A stretch of DNA of 35,326 bases, taken from SZUA-254 sp031379665. GTDB lineage: Bacteria; Bacteroidota; Ignavibacteria; UBA10030; SZUA-254. The notes below the pieces were generated by a model. It was not told the origin of the DNA. It was given only the letters and a program-made list of their open reading frames with translations, and ran no database searches. Position 1 is the first letter of the stretch; the number at the start of each line of letters is the position of its first letter. The DNA is taken from assembly GCA_031379665.1 (NCBI GenBank), contig JANNFI010000056.1, positions 1 through 35,326 on the forward strand, read 5' to 3'. Below, piece after piece: positions 1-8,799 of this stretch. The translations under genes and the position numbers were made by a program.

Positions 1-926
1 GCCCCGCCTCCTCCGCCGACGTGGAGCATGTTGTTGGAGATGTTGCCGCGCGGTGTGGGCAGCCCGGTGCCGCCGTCGCAGAAGTAGAGGTAGATGCCAT
101 AGCCGGTGCCGACGGAGAACTTGTTCTTCTGGACCTGGAGGGCGGCGTCGCAGTACTGGAGTTCTGTGCCGCGGTCGGCGTCGGGGCCGGTGCCGGTGTT
201 GCCGTTGACCCTGGCGCCGGACTGGTTCTCGAGGAAGACGAACCCGTAGCCCTGGTTGGTGAACGTGTTGTTGTTCACCTGGGTGCCGGAAGCGAGGCTG
301 GCGCTGCTGGGGCCGGTGAGCGCCACGCCCCACGCCCCGTTGGTGAAGACATTGCCGTCGACCTCCGTATTGTCCACTGACGCGGCGGCCGCGTAGACGA
401 GGGCCTGGGTCAAACCGCCGCCGGTGGTCGTCACCCCCGTGATCTGATTATTCAAAATCCGGTTATTGTCCGCGTCGCCGGTGATATTGAAGGCCACGGC
501 ATACGAGGTGCCGCTGCTGGAGCTGACCGTCAGGTTGCGAAACGTCACGTAATCGGCGCCGTTGAGTTGAACGACGTAATTGTTCGCCACGGTTGGGGCG
601 AAGTAGAGCGTCACGTCGGAGGCGATGCCCGAATTCGCCTGGAAGGTGATCGTGTTCGTGCTGCTCGCCCCGGTGATCGCGGCGATGGAGAACTGTTCGT
701 TGTAGGTGCCGGTCGTTACGTTGAAAGTGACGGCGCCGGAGACTCCGCTCGAGGACAGGGCGGTTGCCGCCGCCGTGAACGTGGCGTAATCCCCGCCGGA
801 GCCGATGGTATAGGGTCCCGAGAGCTGTGCAAAGATGCCCGCCGGGACGCAGAGCAGGAAAAGCGCGAGCGCGACTGGCGCCCACACGTGCAGGGAAAAG
901 CGACGATCCGCTACTTGATGGTGCAT
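1..926 (-). CDS. Exported right-handed beta-helix repeat protein (3' end outside window)
   Basis: The frame is open from an ATG at 926 to the window edge, giving 308 codons with no stop, so the C-terminus is missing. A GGAGG ribosome binding site lies 5-6 bases before the ATG, which fixes the start. The N-terminus has a signal peptide: a short basic stretch, then a hydrophobic core, with likely cleavage after IFAQ near residue 30. The mature part opens with a GPYTIG-GGDYATF segment and continues as Asn/Thr/Gly-rich short repeats (NNxITG, VNNNTFTNQG, NISNNML) typical of parallel beta-helix surface proteins in Bacteroidota-like bacteria. It lies 72 bases after a type IX secreted protein on the same strand, so co-expression and cell-surface export are likely. 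A sorting tail would be expected in the missing part. The ligand or function is unknown. Confidence 0.8.
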   Translation of the reverse strand, partial: MHHQVADRRFSLHVWAPVALALFLLCVPAGIFAQLSGPYTIGSGGDYATFTAAATALSSSGVSGAVTFNVTTGTYNEQFSIAAITGASSTNTITFQANSGIASDVTLYFAPTVANNYVVQLNGADYVTFRNLTVSSSSGTSYAVAFNITGDADNNRILNNQITGVTTTGGGLTQALVYAAAASVDNTEVDGNVFTNGAWGVALTGPSSASLASGTQVNNNTFTNQGYGFVFLENQSGARVNGNTGTGPDADRGTELQYCDAALQVQKNKFSVGTGYGIYLYFCDGGTGLPTPRGNISNNMLHVGGGGG

Positions 927-998
927 GACATCCTCCAGAATGAGAGTGTGAGTGAAAAGAAAGTTCGAACGCCGGGCCCGATTTCGGTCTGGCCGGAC

Positions 999-3900
999 TT
1001 ATTTTATGAGCAACATTTTCCTCGTAACCGAATTTCCGCCGACCGTGATGCGATAGAAGTAGATCCCGCTCGCGTACGAGGCCGCGTTCCACTGATGACT
1101 TTGGATCCCCGCGCCTTCAGGTCCGTCGGCGAGCAGCGCGACCTCCCGCCCGAGGTTGTCGTGGATCGAGAGCCGGACCCTGGCGTCCCCCGCGAGCGAA
1201 TAGGAGATCGTTGTCGACGGGTTGAACGGATTCGGGAAATTCTGTTCGAGACTGAACCTCGCCGGCAGGCGGTCTGCCCCGGCCCCGTCCCGCGCGAGAG
1301 TCATCCCGGTCGGCGCCGCCCCGAGGATGGTCGTCCCACTGCCTGCAAGTTCGGCGATGAGCCTCCCCCCCTCGAGGAGTCGATACCCCTGATGCGCGCC
1401 GGCGACCGACCAGCTCAATTTCACGGGCGCCGAGAGGCGTTGTATGTTGATCTCCCTCACCCGGGTATCGCGGTCATCCACCCCGAAGAACTCCGCCAGC
1501 CCGCCCGATGAGAAGCGGACGTCAGCGGCTTCACCCGGAGCCACCGGCGGGAGTTCAGCCGTTCGTCCGTGATCCGGCGGCGCCGCGGAAGAGAAATACA
1601 GCGTCTGCGAGAAGCCCGTGGCGTCCGTCAGCGTGACTGAGTTCATCCCCGCCGGCAGAATCCGTTCACTCGTGAAGGCCTGCCCCGGAAACGGGACCGA
1701 TGTCAGAATGAGCGAGCCTCCCGAGCCGGCCTTCACCCAGTAGCCGCGTCCGGGGTTGATCGAATCGGCGATCGAATACCCTTTCCGGTAGCCATAGATC
1801 AGCGAGGTGAGGAGGCCCGGCGGCCGTTCGATGATCCCGCCGACGGCAATAGGGTGCGAAATGGAGCCTATCATGTTCCATCCCGGCAGGAGGTTGACCG
1901 AATCGGTGTAGATCTCGTCCCCCATGAGGTCTGTGAATCCGGGGCCGGTGAATTTCAACCAGAAACTCTTCCCGTTCGAGAGAGTGTCGCGGAGCGCATA
2001 CCCCTTGGAGTACTCGTACGCGTTGGAAATGGAGGTCGGGAAGAGCGAATCCTTCAGGAGGTTTCCGGCCCGCACCGGTACGGAGACCATGTTCCATCCC
2101 TCGAGAAGGTCAGGGTTCACCACGATCGTGAACGGGGCGAGGCCGGAGTCGGCGGGGGATCCGCCGGCCACGTTCGCGACCTTCACCACGCCTTCGTCGG
2201 TATCAACCGACGGAACCGTCCCGTCGAAATACCCTGCCAAATCGGGGACGCTGTCGGCGACCAGGGTCCAGTCGGCCCCTGCGTTTGATGAGAACTCGAT
2301 GCGGACCTGCGATGTGTATGCTTGCGACCACCGGATCCGTTCCACCTGACCGGCGACCATCACCTCGTTCCCAATGGGGTAGGTGAGGGACAGCGCTGAG
2401 AACCTGGGGAGCCCGCGCTGGTAGACGCCGTTCCCGAAGGTCGCCGCCCGGAGCGCGTCGTTGCTCCGCGACACCACGAGGTCGAGGACCATCGCGTCGG
2501 GCATCCCGTCGGTGTACGACGCCCAGCTCGTGCCCCCGTTGCTGCTCTGGAAGACCCCCAGGTCGGTCCCCACATAGAGATAATCCGGATAGACAGGGTC
2601 GACGGCGATGCACTGGTGCGGAAGATCGGGAAGGTTCGCGCTGAGATCGGTCCAGGAAGCGCCCAGATTCGTCGTCCTGTAAACGTGCGGCGTCCCGTAC
2701 CCGGAGTAGGTCAGGTAAGCCCTCCGGCTGTCGGCGGGGTCGAACTCGAGGTCGGTTGGATACCGGTTCGGGAGGGAACCCGTGACGTTGGTCCAGGTCA
2801 CGCCGCCGTTGGCGGACGCAAAGATCTGGAAAAGCGATGTAACCCCAAAGGCGCCCGATCCGGTCCCGGCCAGGAGTGTATCGGAGCTGGTCCAGGATAC
2901 GCCGATGCAGGCGACGTTCGTGCCGTTGAGCGATGCGACCCCGTTTGCGGGGAACCAGAGGCTGCCCCGGTTGGTGGTCTTGTAGACAGTCCTGCTCCCG
3001 GCGTAAAGGACCTGTGGGTCCGAAGGCGAGAGCACGAACGGGGGGATGAAGTTCCAGCTCGATTGGCTCCCCGGCAGGCCCAGGGTCACCCCCGAGAACG
3101 ATCCGCCGCCCGAATACGACCTCACGATCCTCCCGTACTGCGTCTCGGCGTACATCGTATTATTGTCCGTCTGGTCGATGGCGCACCACCCGCCGTCGCC
3201 TCCCCACACGGGGGTCCAGGTGCCGGTCCCGTTGTAGCGCAGGGTCCCGTTGTCCTGGAGTCCGCCCAGCGCGATCGTCGAATCGTCAGCCGCGTTCGCG
3301 AACCCCGGATAAAACTGCGTCGTGACGAAACCCTTGTTGAGGTTGATGAACGTCGTGCCGCTGTTGGTGGTCTTGTACATTCCGCCGTCACTCCCGAAAT
3401 AGACAGTCTGCGGATCCGAGGGATCGAATGCGATGGCGTGGTGGTCGACGTGGACCGACCCGCTCGAGATCGCAGGCAGGCTCGCGCCGCTGGTGGACGA
3501 TTTGTGGATGTCGAAGCCCGCGGCGTAGAGCGTTGCGGGGTCACTCGGGTGCACCGCGACGACGTTGTCGTACCAGCCCTGGGAGCCGACGTAGTTGGTG
3601 GTGCTCATCTGGGTCCAGGTGAGTCCGCCGTCGGAGGATTTGTAGAGCCCGATGATCCGGGAGTTGGTACCGTCGGTGATGCCGGCGTACACCACTGAGG
3701 GGTCTGACGGCGAGATGCTCAGGGACGTGCGCCCGAAATTGGAGGTGGGTAGGCCCCCCTCGAGCTTCGACCAGATGCCGCCGCCGTCGAACGTCATATA
3801 GAGGCCGGGGTTGGCCGTGGAATTCAGGTTGCCGTGCGAGGAAATCAGGATGGTCGTGTCGGTCGGGTTGATCACGAGGTCCATCGCCATCAACTCCGAA

Positions 3901-4649
3901 TTCGAAACGGTCCAGGAGTCGCCCGCGTCGATCGAGCGATAGACCCCTTCGCTGGTCGCGGCGAAAAGTGTCGAGGGGTTCATCGGATTAATCACGATCT
4001 TCTGTACGGCGGTGATGTTCTGGAAGGCCCAGCTCAGGCCGGTCGTGTCCCAGGTGGATCCCCCGTCGGTCGATCGCAGGATCCCCATTCCGTACGACGA
4101 TCGGGCGCCGAGCGTTCCGACCAGCGGCCGGAAGTAGCGGCTGATCTCGCCGGTGCCGATGTAGATCGTATCGGGATGCATGGCGTCGATCGCGATGGCG
4201 CTGATGCTCAGGGCGGGGTATCCGGTCGGCACATACGACCACGGGCTCACCCCCTCGCCGGCGGAGACGCTCTTCCAGAGGCCCCCGCTCGCGGAACCGG
4301 CGAAGACCGTGTTCGTCTCGTACGGATGGACGGCGATCGCGAGGACGCGGCCGCCGATGTTGTCGGGCCCGATCGACTCCCAGGCTGCAGTGTCGGAGCT
4401 GACGCCGTCGCCGCGGTGCCCCTTCACCGATTGGATCTGGCGGCGTTCGTCGTGGGCGTTCCGGAGGGCCCTCGGGGGGATGAATGCGTTCGGGGAGGCG
4501 CGCTGCGCGTACCACCATTCGAACGCCTTCCAGGCGCCGCCCTGCGGCGCGACCGGAGGGTGAACGGCTGTCGGCGCGCTCACCTGGACGACGAATGCGG
4601 CCATAAAAAGACAAAGGGACAGGGCCCCCGCTGCCGGTCCTGGTTTCAT
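999..4649 (-). CDS. Asp-box (BNR/sialidase-like propeller) protein with type IX secretion sorting domain
   Basis: This is a 1216-residue exported protein. The start at 4649 (MKPGPAAGAL) gives a clear signal peptide. An upstream in-frame GTG at 4703 falls between the -35 and -10 boxes of the promoter and is rejected. Residues about 190-710 carry roughly nine Asp-box-like motifs (STDGGSTW, SSDGGLTW, SANGGVTW, SSNGGTSW), which mark seven- or ten-bladed VPS10/sialidase-type propellers. Around residues 850 and 920 are two copies of a GWNM(V/I) domain common in secreted proteins of this group. The last 85 residues (EQNFPNPFNPSTTISY ... KMLLIK) form a Por secretion tail, so the protein is probably exported by the type IX system and attached or released at the surface. 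Asp boxes are structural, so no sialidase activity can be claimed. It is the first gene of a two-gene unit with the beta-helix protein. Confidence 0.88.
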   Translation of the reverse strand: MKPGPAAGALSLCLFMAAFVVQVSAPTAVHPPVAPQGGAWKAFEWWYAQRASPNAFIPPRALRNAHDERRQIQSVKGHRGDGVSSDTAAWESIGPDNIGGRVLAIAVHPYETNTVFAGSASGGLWKSVSAGEGVSPWSYVPTGYPALSISAIAIDAMHPDTIYIGTGEISRYFRPLVGTLGARSSYGMGILRSTDGGSTWDTTGLSWAFQNITAVQKIVINPMNPSTLFAATSEGVYRSIDAGDSWTVSNSELMAMDLVINPTDTTILISSHGNLNSTANPGLYMTFDGGGIWSKLEGGLPTSNFGRTSLSISPSDPSVVYAGITDGTNSRIIGLYKSSDGGLTWTQMSTTNYVGSQGWYDNVVAVHPSDPATLYAAGFDIHKSSTSGASLPAISSGSVHVDHHAIAFDPSDPQTVYFGSDGGMYKTTNSGTTFINLNKGFVTTQFYPGFANAADDSTIALGGLQDNGTLRYNGTGTWTPVWGGDGGWCAIDQTDNNTMYAETQYGRIVRSYSGGGSFSGVTLGLPGSQSSWNFIPPFVLSPSDPQVLYAGSRTVYKTTNRGSLWFPANGVASLNGTNVACIGVSWTSSDTLLAGTGSGAFGVTSLFQIFASANGGVTWTNVTGSLPNRYPTDLEFDPADSRRAYLTYSGYGTPHVYRTTNLGASWTDLSANLPDLPHQCIAVDPVYPDYLYVGTDLGVFQSSNGGTSWASYTDGMPDAMVLDLVVSRSNDALRAATFGNGVYQRGLPRFSALSLTYPIGNEVMVAGQVERIRWSQAYTSQVRIEFSSNAGADWTLVADSVPDLAGYFDGTVPSVDTDEGVVKVANVAGGSPADSGLAPFTIVVNPDLLEGWNMVSVPVRAGNLLKDSLFPTSISNAYEYSKGYALRDTLSNGKSFWLKFTGPGFTDLMGDEIYTDSVNLLPGWNMIGSISHPIAVGGIIERPPGLLTSLIYGYRKGYSIADSINPGRGYWVKAGSGGSLILTSVPFPGQAFTSERILPAGMNSVTLTDATGFSQTLYFSSAAPPDHGRTAELPPVAPGEAADVRFSSGGLAEFFGVDDRDTRVREINIQRLSAPVKLSWSVAGAHQGYRLLEGGRLIAELAGSGTTILGAAPTGMTLARDGAGADRLPARFSLEQNFPNPFNPSTTISYSLAGDARVRLSIHDNLGREVALLADGPEGAGIQSHQWNAASYASGIYFYRITVGGNSVTRKMLLIK

Positions 4650-4687
4650 GAAATGGTGATCGACTCGGGATGATTGGGTTCTAGGCA

Positions 4688-4716
4688 AATATATCCTCTC
4701 CACTCCCCAAAGTCAA
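4688..4716 (-). promoter_or_regulatory. Sigma70-like promoter for the Asp-box/beta-helix surface genes
   Basis: On the minus strand TTGACT (4716-4711) is separated by exactly 17 bases from TATATT (4693-4688). The -10 continues as TATATTTG, which also fits the TAnnTTTG box described for Bacteroidota. The start codon at 4649 lies about 38 bases past the -10. The spacing and box quality are strong, but no transcription start is known. Confidence 0.65.
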
Positions 4717-4726
4717 TATGCTCACC

Positions 4727-4755
4727 TTGCATAAAACCATTATTATTTCTAATTT
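4727..4755 (+). promoter_or_regulatory. Probable promoter for clpS-alaS-gmhA
   Basis: TTGCAT (4727-4732) and TAATTT (4750-4755) are 17 bases apart, in the AT-rich divergent region before clpS. The boxes are weaker than those of the opposite promoter, which lies just 11 bases away, so the two units may compete for polymerase. Confidence 0.45.
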
Positions 4756-4785
4756 TACGTATATTTCTATAGCATTTTGCTTGCC

Positions 4786-5079
4786 ATGACCACCGGAACA
4801 CCTGATCAGCACGTCTCATTGGAGTCTGACGACGATACCAGCGTTCTGGTTCAGACCCCCGCCAAGGTGATCCTCTACAACGACGAAATGCACACCTTTG
4901 AGGAAGTCATCGGCCAGATCATCAAGGCGACAGGTTACGACCTGGGGAAGGCCGAAGTGCTCACCTGGGAGGTGCACCACAGCGGGAAGGCGATGGTCTT
5001 CGAGGGGGAGATGCGCAACTGTATGATCGTCAGCGCGGTCCTCGAGGAGATCGACCTGACCACACAGATCGAAATCTGA
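4786..5079 (+). CDS. clpS: ATP-dependent Clp protease adaptor ClpS
   Basis: This 97-residue protein is the size of ClpS, the adaptor that delivers N-degron substrates to ClpAP/ClpCP. After a short acidic, unstructured N-terminus come the family landmarks: VILYNDEMHTFEEV (the N-D-x-x-x-T substrate pocket), WEVHHSGKAMVFEG with the conserved histidine, and a C-terminal VLEEIDL strand. The ATG at 4786 is preferred over a TTG three codons upstream because the protein then matches family length. It is followed 24 bases later by alaS. No Clp ATPase gene lies in the window, so its partner must be elsewhere. Confidence 0.93.
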   Translation: MTTGTPDQHVSLESDDDTSVLVQTPAKVILYNDEMHTFEEVIGQIIKATGYDLGKAEVLTWEVHHSGKAMVFEGEMRNCMIVSAVLEEIDLTTQIEI

Positions 5080-5103
5080 ATTCGCCCGAGGACCCGGCAT
5101 CCG

Positions 5104-7893
5104 ATGACATCACACGAGATCAGGGCGTCGTTCCTGGAATTCTTCCGACAGCGGGGACACTCGATCGTGTCCAGCGCACCCGTCATCCCTGCCGAGGACC
5201 CGACGCTCCTTTTCACGAACGCCGGGATGAACCAGTTCAAGGACGTGTTCCTCGGTAGCGGGAAACGGCCGTTCACGAGGGCGGCGGATTCGCAAAAGTG
5301 CATCCGGGTGAGCGGGAAGCACAACGACCTCGAGGAAGTGGGGAGGGATACCTATCATCACACGTTCTTCGAGATGCTCGGCAACTGGTCGTTCGGCGAT
5401 TATTATAAAGAGGAGGCGATCGCCTGGGCGTGGGAGCTCCTCACGCGCGAATGGGGGCTCGATCCGGCACGATTGTACGCCACGGTCTTCGAGACGGACG
5501 ATGAGGCCGAGGCGATCTGGCGAAAGCAAAAGGGAATGTCTTCGGCGCGCATCATTCGTTTCGGCAAGAAGGACAATTTCTGGGAGATGGGGGAGACCGG
5601 TCCCTGCGGCCCCTGTTCCGAAATCCACGTCGACATGACCCCGGACGGTACGGGCGGCCCGCTGGTGAACAGGGGCGATCCCCGGGTGATGGAGATCTGG
5701 AACCTCGTCTTCATTCAATACAACCGTAACGCTGAGGGCGCCCTCGCCCCACTCCCCGCGAAGCACGTCGATACCGGGATGGGCTTCGAGCGGATCACTG
5801 CGGTCCTGCAACAGAAGCATTCGAACTACGACACTGATCTTTTCATGCCGGTCATCGACGGCATCGCCGCGATGACCGGGCGGCGCTACACCCGTTCCGC
5901 CGACGCCGCTCCCGACATCGCGATGCGGGTCATCGCGGACCACGCCCGCATGCTCACGTTTGCGATCGCCGATGGCGGGATCCCCTCGAACGAAGGGCGG
6001 GGGTATGTCATCCGGCGCATCCTGCGCAGGGCCTCCCGCTTCGGTCGAAACCTCGGCCTCCGCGATCCGTTCCTCCACAGCGTCGTGCCGATGGTCACCG
6101 GCGTACTCGGCCATCACTACCCCGAGATCGCCGCACGGGAGGAGTACTGCCGTGCGATCATCAGGGCCGAAGAGGAGGGTTTCAACGTCACACTCGACCG
6201 GGGACTCGAAATCTTCGAAGCCGCCGCCGGCAGATCCGGCGGTGCGGGTGAATTCCCCGCGGCGGAGGCCTTCAAGCTCTACGACACATATGGTTTTCCG
6301 TTCGACCTCACCAGGCTCATCGCCTCGGAAAAAGGGCTTTCCGTTGACGAAGGGGAGTTCGTGGCTTTGATGGAGAAGCAGAAGGAACAGTCCCGGTCCG
6401 GCCGGGCCGGGCGGTCTGAACGCGGCAGGGAACGCGCCGCGGCAGGGAGCCCGATGCACGATTCCGAGAGCGCGCGCAGGCTGGACATTCCGTCGGCGAA
6501 CGGGAAGACCGTCTTCACCGGTTACGACCGTATCGACGGCAGCGCTGCGGTGACGGTGACGAACCGCAACGCCGTGGTCGTGGCGGCGACGCCGTTCTAC
6601 GCAGAGTCGGGCGGGCAGGTGGGCGACAGCGGCATCCTCGTCGGCGGCGGGGAGTCGTATGCGGTGGTCGACACCCAGAAGTCGGGTGATTCGATCGTCC
6701 ACGTCCTCGACCGGGCCTTCGCGCTTCAGCCGGGGGAGACCGTCGAACTGCGCGTCGACGGACACCGCCGCGCCGAAACCGCGTCGAACCACACGGCGAC
6801 CCACCTCGTCCACGAGGCGCTCAGGAGGGTGCTCGGCGCCCAGCTCCACCAGCAGGGCTCACACGTGGCGCCCGACAGGCTCCGGTTCGATTTCAACCAG
6901 CCCGAGAAAATTCCCGCCGACAGGCTCCGGGAGATCGAGGACATCGTGAACGAGAAGATCGCGCTCGGCATCGCGGTCCTCGCGCTCAACGATCCGAACG
7001 ACTGGCTCACCATCGAAGAGGCGAAGCGGCGATACCCGAACGTCAAGATGTTCTTCGGCGAAAAATACGGGCACAGGGTCCGCATCGTCGAGATCGATCC
7101 CTCGTTCTCCGTTGAGCTCTGCGGCGGGACCCATTCCCCGTCGACAACCGCGCTCGATTTTTTCAAGATCGTCTCGGAGTCAGGCATCTCGAGCGGCGTC
7201 CGCCGGATCGAGGCCGTGACCGGTCAGGGGTTCGGCGAATATCTCGGGGCGCGGCTCGCGGAGACGGGGGTGCTCGACCGGCAGCTCGAAACCCTCCTTG
7301 TCGAAGCGGAGGACCTCCTGAGACAACTCGGCCGCCCGACCGTCTCCGGCGATACACCCGGCCCGCACACGCCCATCCGGAGGGAACGCGATTCGATAGC
7401 GGCATTCGACCTGATCGAGGCGGGCAGGAAGGCCCGCCAGGAGGCGATCGACCGGACCGTCCGCGACAACCAGACGCTGAAGAAGGAACTGAGCCGGAAC
7501 CTCGTCAACACGGCGGCATCCGGCCTCGACGCCCTTCTCACCCGGAGCGTGGAGTGTGACGGATTCAGAATTGTGTTCGACCGCGTCGACACCCCCGACA
7601 TGGACGCGTTGAAGGACCTGGGCGACCGGCTTCGGGAACGGATCGGGTCGGGCGTGGGAGTCCTCGGCGCCGTCATCGGGGACAAGGTGGCGCTCGTTTG
7701 CGTCGTCACCGACGATCTCGTGAGCGGTAGGAAGCTCTCCGCCGGCAAGATCGTCGGCGTACTCGCCAGGATCGTCGGCGGCGGGGGCGGCGGGAGGGAC
7801 CACCTGGCGACGGCAGGGGGCAAGGACCCGGAGAAACTCTCCGAGGCGCTTGAATCGACCCCCCGCGTGGTCGCATCGATGATCGGCCGTTAG
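5104..7893 (+). CDS. alaS: Alanine--tRNA ligase
   Basis: This 929-residue enzyme charges tRNA-Ala with alanine. The class II catalytic core starts at once (IRASFLEFFRQRGHS, PTLLFTNAGMNQFKD) and includes the GETGPCGPCSEIH segment. The editing domain has the HxxxH zinc motif (NHTATHLVHEAL, about residue 560) and the second pair CGGTH (about 673), so mischarged Ser/Gly-tRNA clearance should be intact. The C-terminal C-Ala domain is present (GGGGGGRDHLATAGG). Residues about 435-465 carry an Arg/Gly/Ser-rich linker (SGRAGRSERGRERAAAG) between the helical and editing parts that is more basic than usual; it is probably a loop. The gene sits between clpS and gmhA on one strand with short gaps. Confidence 0.98.
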   Translation: MTSHEIRASFLEFFRQRGHSIVSSAPVIPAEDPTLLFTNAGMNQFKDVFLGSGKRPFTRAADSQKCIRVSGKHNDLEEVGRDTYHHTFFEMLGNWSFGDYYKEEAIAWAWELLTREWGLDPARLYATVFETDDEAEAIWRKQKGMSSARIIRFGKKDNFWEMGETGPCGPCSEIHVDMTPDGTGGPLVNRGDPRVMEIWNLVFIQYNRNAEGALAPLPAKHVDTGMGFERITAVLQQKHSNYDTDLFMPVIDGIAAMTGRRYTRSADAAPDIAMRVIADHARMLTFAIADGGIPSNEGRGYVIRRILRRASRFGRNLGLRDPFLHSVVPMVTGVLGHHYPEIAAREEYCRAIIRAEEEGFNVTLDRGLEIFEAAAGRSGGAGEFPAAEAFKLYDTYGFPFDLTRLIASEKGLSVDEGEFVALMEKQKEQSRSGRAGRSERGRERAAAGSPMHDSESARRLDIPSANGKTVFTGYDRIDGSAAVTVTNRNAVVVAATPFYAESGGQVGDSGILVGGGESYAVVDTQKSGDSIVHVLDRAFALQPGETVELRVDGHRRAETASNHTATHLVHEALRRVLGAQLHQQGSHVAPDRLRFDFNQPEKIPADRLREIEDIVNEKIALGIAVLALNDPNDWLTIEEAKRRYPNVKMFFGEKYGHRVRIVEIDPSFSVELCGGTHSPSTTALDFFKIVSESGISSGVRRIEAVTGQGFGEYLGARLAETGVLDRQLETLLVEAEDLLRQLGRPTVSGDTPGPHTPIRRERDSIAAFDLIEAGRKARQEAIDRTVRDNQTLKKELSRNLVNTAASGLDALLTRSVECDGFRIVFDRVDTPDMDALKDLGDRLRERIGSGVGVLGAVIGDKVALVCVVTDDLVSGRKLSAGKIVGVLARIVGGGGGGRDHLATAGGKDPEKLSEALESTPRVVASMIGR

Positions 7894-7939
7894 GTGGCGG
7901 GCGCGCCCGTCCCCACCGGCCACAGAAAAAGGAGCAACC

Positions 7940-8524
7940 ATGGACCTTGAATACATCAAACGGCAGCTCGCCGAGAGCGCCGCCGTCAAATCGAAAATCG
8001 CGGCGGAATGCGGCGCGCAGATCAGCGACGCCGGCGAGGCCCTGCTGAAGGGTTTCCGCTCCGGCCGGAAGCTCCTCATTTGCGGAAACGGCGGGAGCGC
8101 TGCCGACGCGCAGCACATCGCCGCTGAGCTCGTCATCCGGATGAGCCTTCCTGGCAGGCCGGCGCTTCCGGCGATTGCGCTGACCACCGACAGCTCGATC
8201 CTCACGGCCGGGGGCAACGACATCGGGTTCGACAACGTGTTCGCCCGGCAGGTGGAGGCCCTCGGTGCGCCCGGAGACGTCCTCCTCGCGATCAGCACCA
8301 GCGGCAATTCGGAAAACGTTGTGAGGGCCGTCGTCGCCGCAAAAGCCCGTTCGATGACCGTCATCGGCTTCCTCGGTCGCGGCGGGGGAAAGCTCGCCCC
8401 GATGGCCGACGTTGCGGTGGTGATCCCGTCAGACGACACCCAGAGAATCCAGGAGGGGCATATCACCATCGCGCACATTCTGTGCGGCGCCATCGAGGAT
8501 TCGATGTTCGGTGGCAGGGCATGA
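7940..8524 (+). CDS. gmhA: D-sedoheptulose-7-phosphate isomerase (SIS domain)
   Basis: This 194-residue protein matches GmhA, which converts sedoheptulose 7-phosphate to D-glycero-D-manno-heptose 7-phosphate, the first step of heptose synthesis for lipopolysaccharide or surface glycans. The SIS fold is clear: CGNGGSAADAQHIAAEL (phosphate-binding loop with the catalytic Glu) and STSGNSENV. The catalytic histidine is found in QEGHITIAHI near the C-terminus. An AAAAAGGAG ribosome site lies just before the ATG. The stop codon overlaps the next start (ATGA), so the two are translationally coupled. No other heptose gene (hldE, gmhB) is present here. A general phosphosugar isomerase of the same family is the main alternative. 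Confidence 0.9.
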   Translation: MDLEYIKRQLAESAAVKSKIAAECGAQISDAGEALLKGFRSGRKLLICGNGGSAADAQHIAAELVIRMSLPGRPALPAIALTTDSSILTAGGNDIGFDNVFARQVEALGAPGDVLLAISTSGNSENVVRAVVAAKARSMTVIGFLGRGGGKLAPMADVAVVIPSDDTQRIQEGHITIAHILCGAIEDSMFGGRA

Positions 8525-8799
8525 TCACGCTCTTCATCTTCTACCTCCACACCGTCGCCGCGGCGACCCTCTTCACGGCCTCCTGGCAGGAGGAAGGACT
8601 CAAGGGGGGATTGGTCGCCATCGGCTTCCTGGCGCTGATCTTCACGGTGGGCTGGCCGATGTCCACGGTCATCCTCACGCTCTTCGTGCCGCCGGCCGGC
8701 GCGGCGGCGTGGCTCGACCGCGACACCCTCTCACTCATCCTCCTCACGGCCGCGGAGGCGACCGGCTACTACCTTTACCTCGGCCGGAAGCCGGCCTGA
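8521..8799 (+). CDS. Small hypothetical membrane protein
   Basis: This is a 92-residue protein starting at an ATG that overlaps the gmhA stop codon by four bases, so expression is probably coupled to gmhA. It has three hydrophobic stretches: residues about 2-20 (ITLFIFYLHTVAAATLF), 30-60 (GLVAIGFLALIFTVGW ... VILTLFV) and a shorter one near 72-88. A charged WLDRD segment separates the last two. I recognise no family motif. Its last 25 bases overlap the 3' end of the convergent Asp-box gene. Function unknown. Confidence 0.72.
   Translation: MITLFIFYLHTVAAATLFTASWQEEGLKGGLVAIGFLALIFTVGWPMSTVILTLFVPPAGAAAWLDRDTLSLILLTAAEATGYYLYLGRKPA

Noticed and set aside
927..998. GA-rich stretch GAATGAGAGTGTGAGTG before the beta-helix gene as a sixth tandem array
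   Set aside because: No regular 11-12 bp period could be drawn; it is purine-biased but not repeated.
2616..3698. 360-codon open frame opposite the Asp-box protein
   Set aside because: The minus-strand frame has clear Asp boxes, a signal peptide and a sorting tail; the plus frame has none.
999..4649. Sialidase activity for the Asp-box proteins
   Set aside because: Asp boxes are structural and shared by many propellers; the arginine triad and other catalytic residues could not be identified.
4650..4703. Longer start (GTG at 4703) for the type IX secreted protein
   Set aside because: The GTG lies between the promoter boxes and would put 18 residues before a good signal peptide.
5110..6849. 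579-codon open frame opposite alaS
   Set aside because: Antisense to conserved alaS motifs; no domain, no ribosome site and a composition typical of shadow frames.
7894..7925. GC-rich inverted repeat (CGGGCGCGCCCG) between alaS and gmhA
   Set aside because: It lacks a T-run and has a tiny loop; GC-rich pairing by chance is likely, and gmhA seems co-transcribed.
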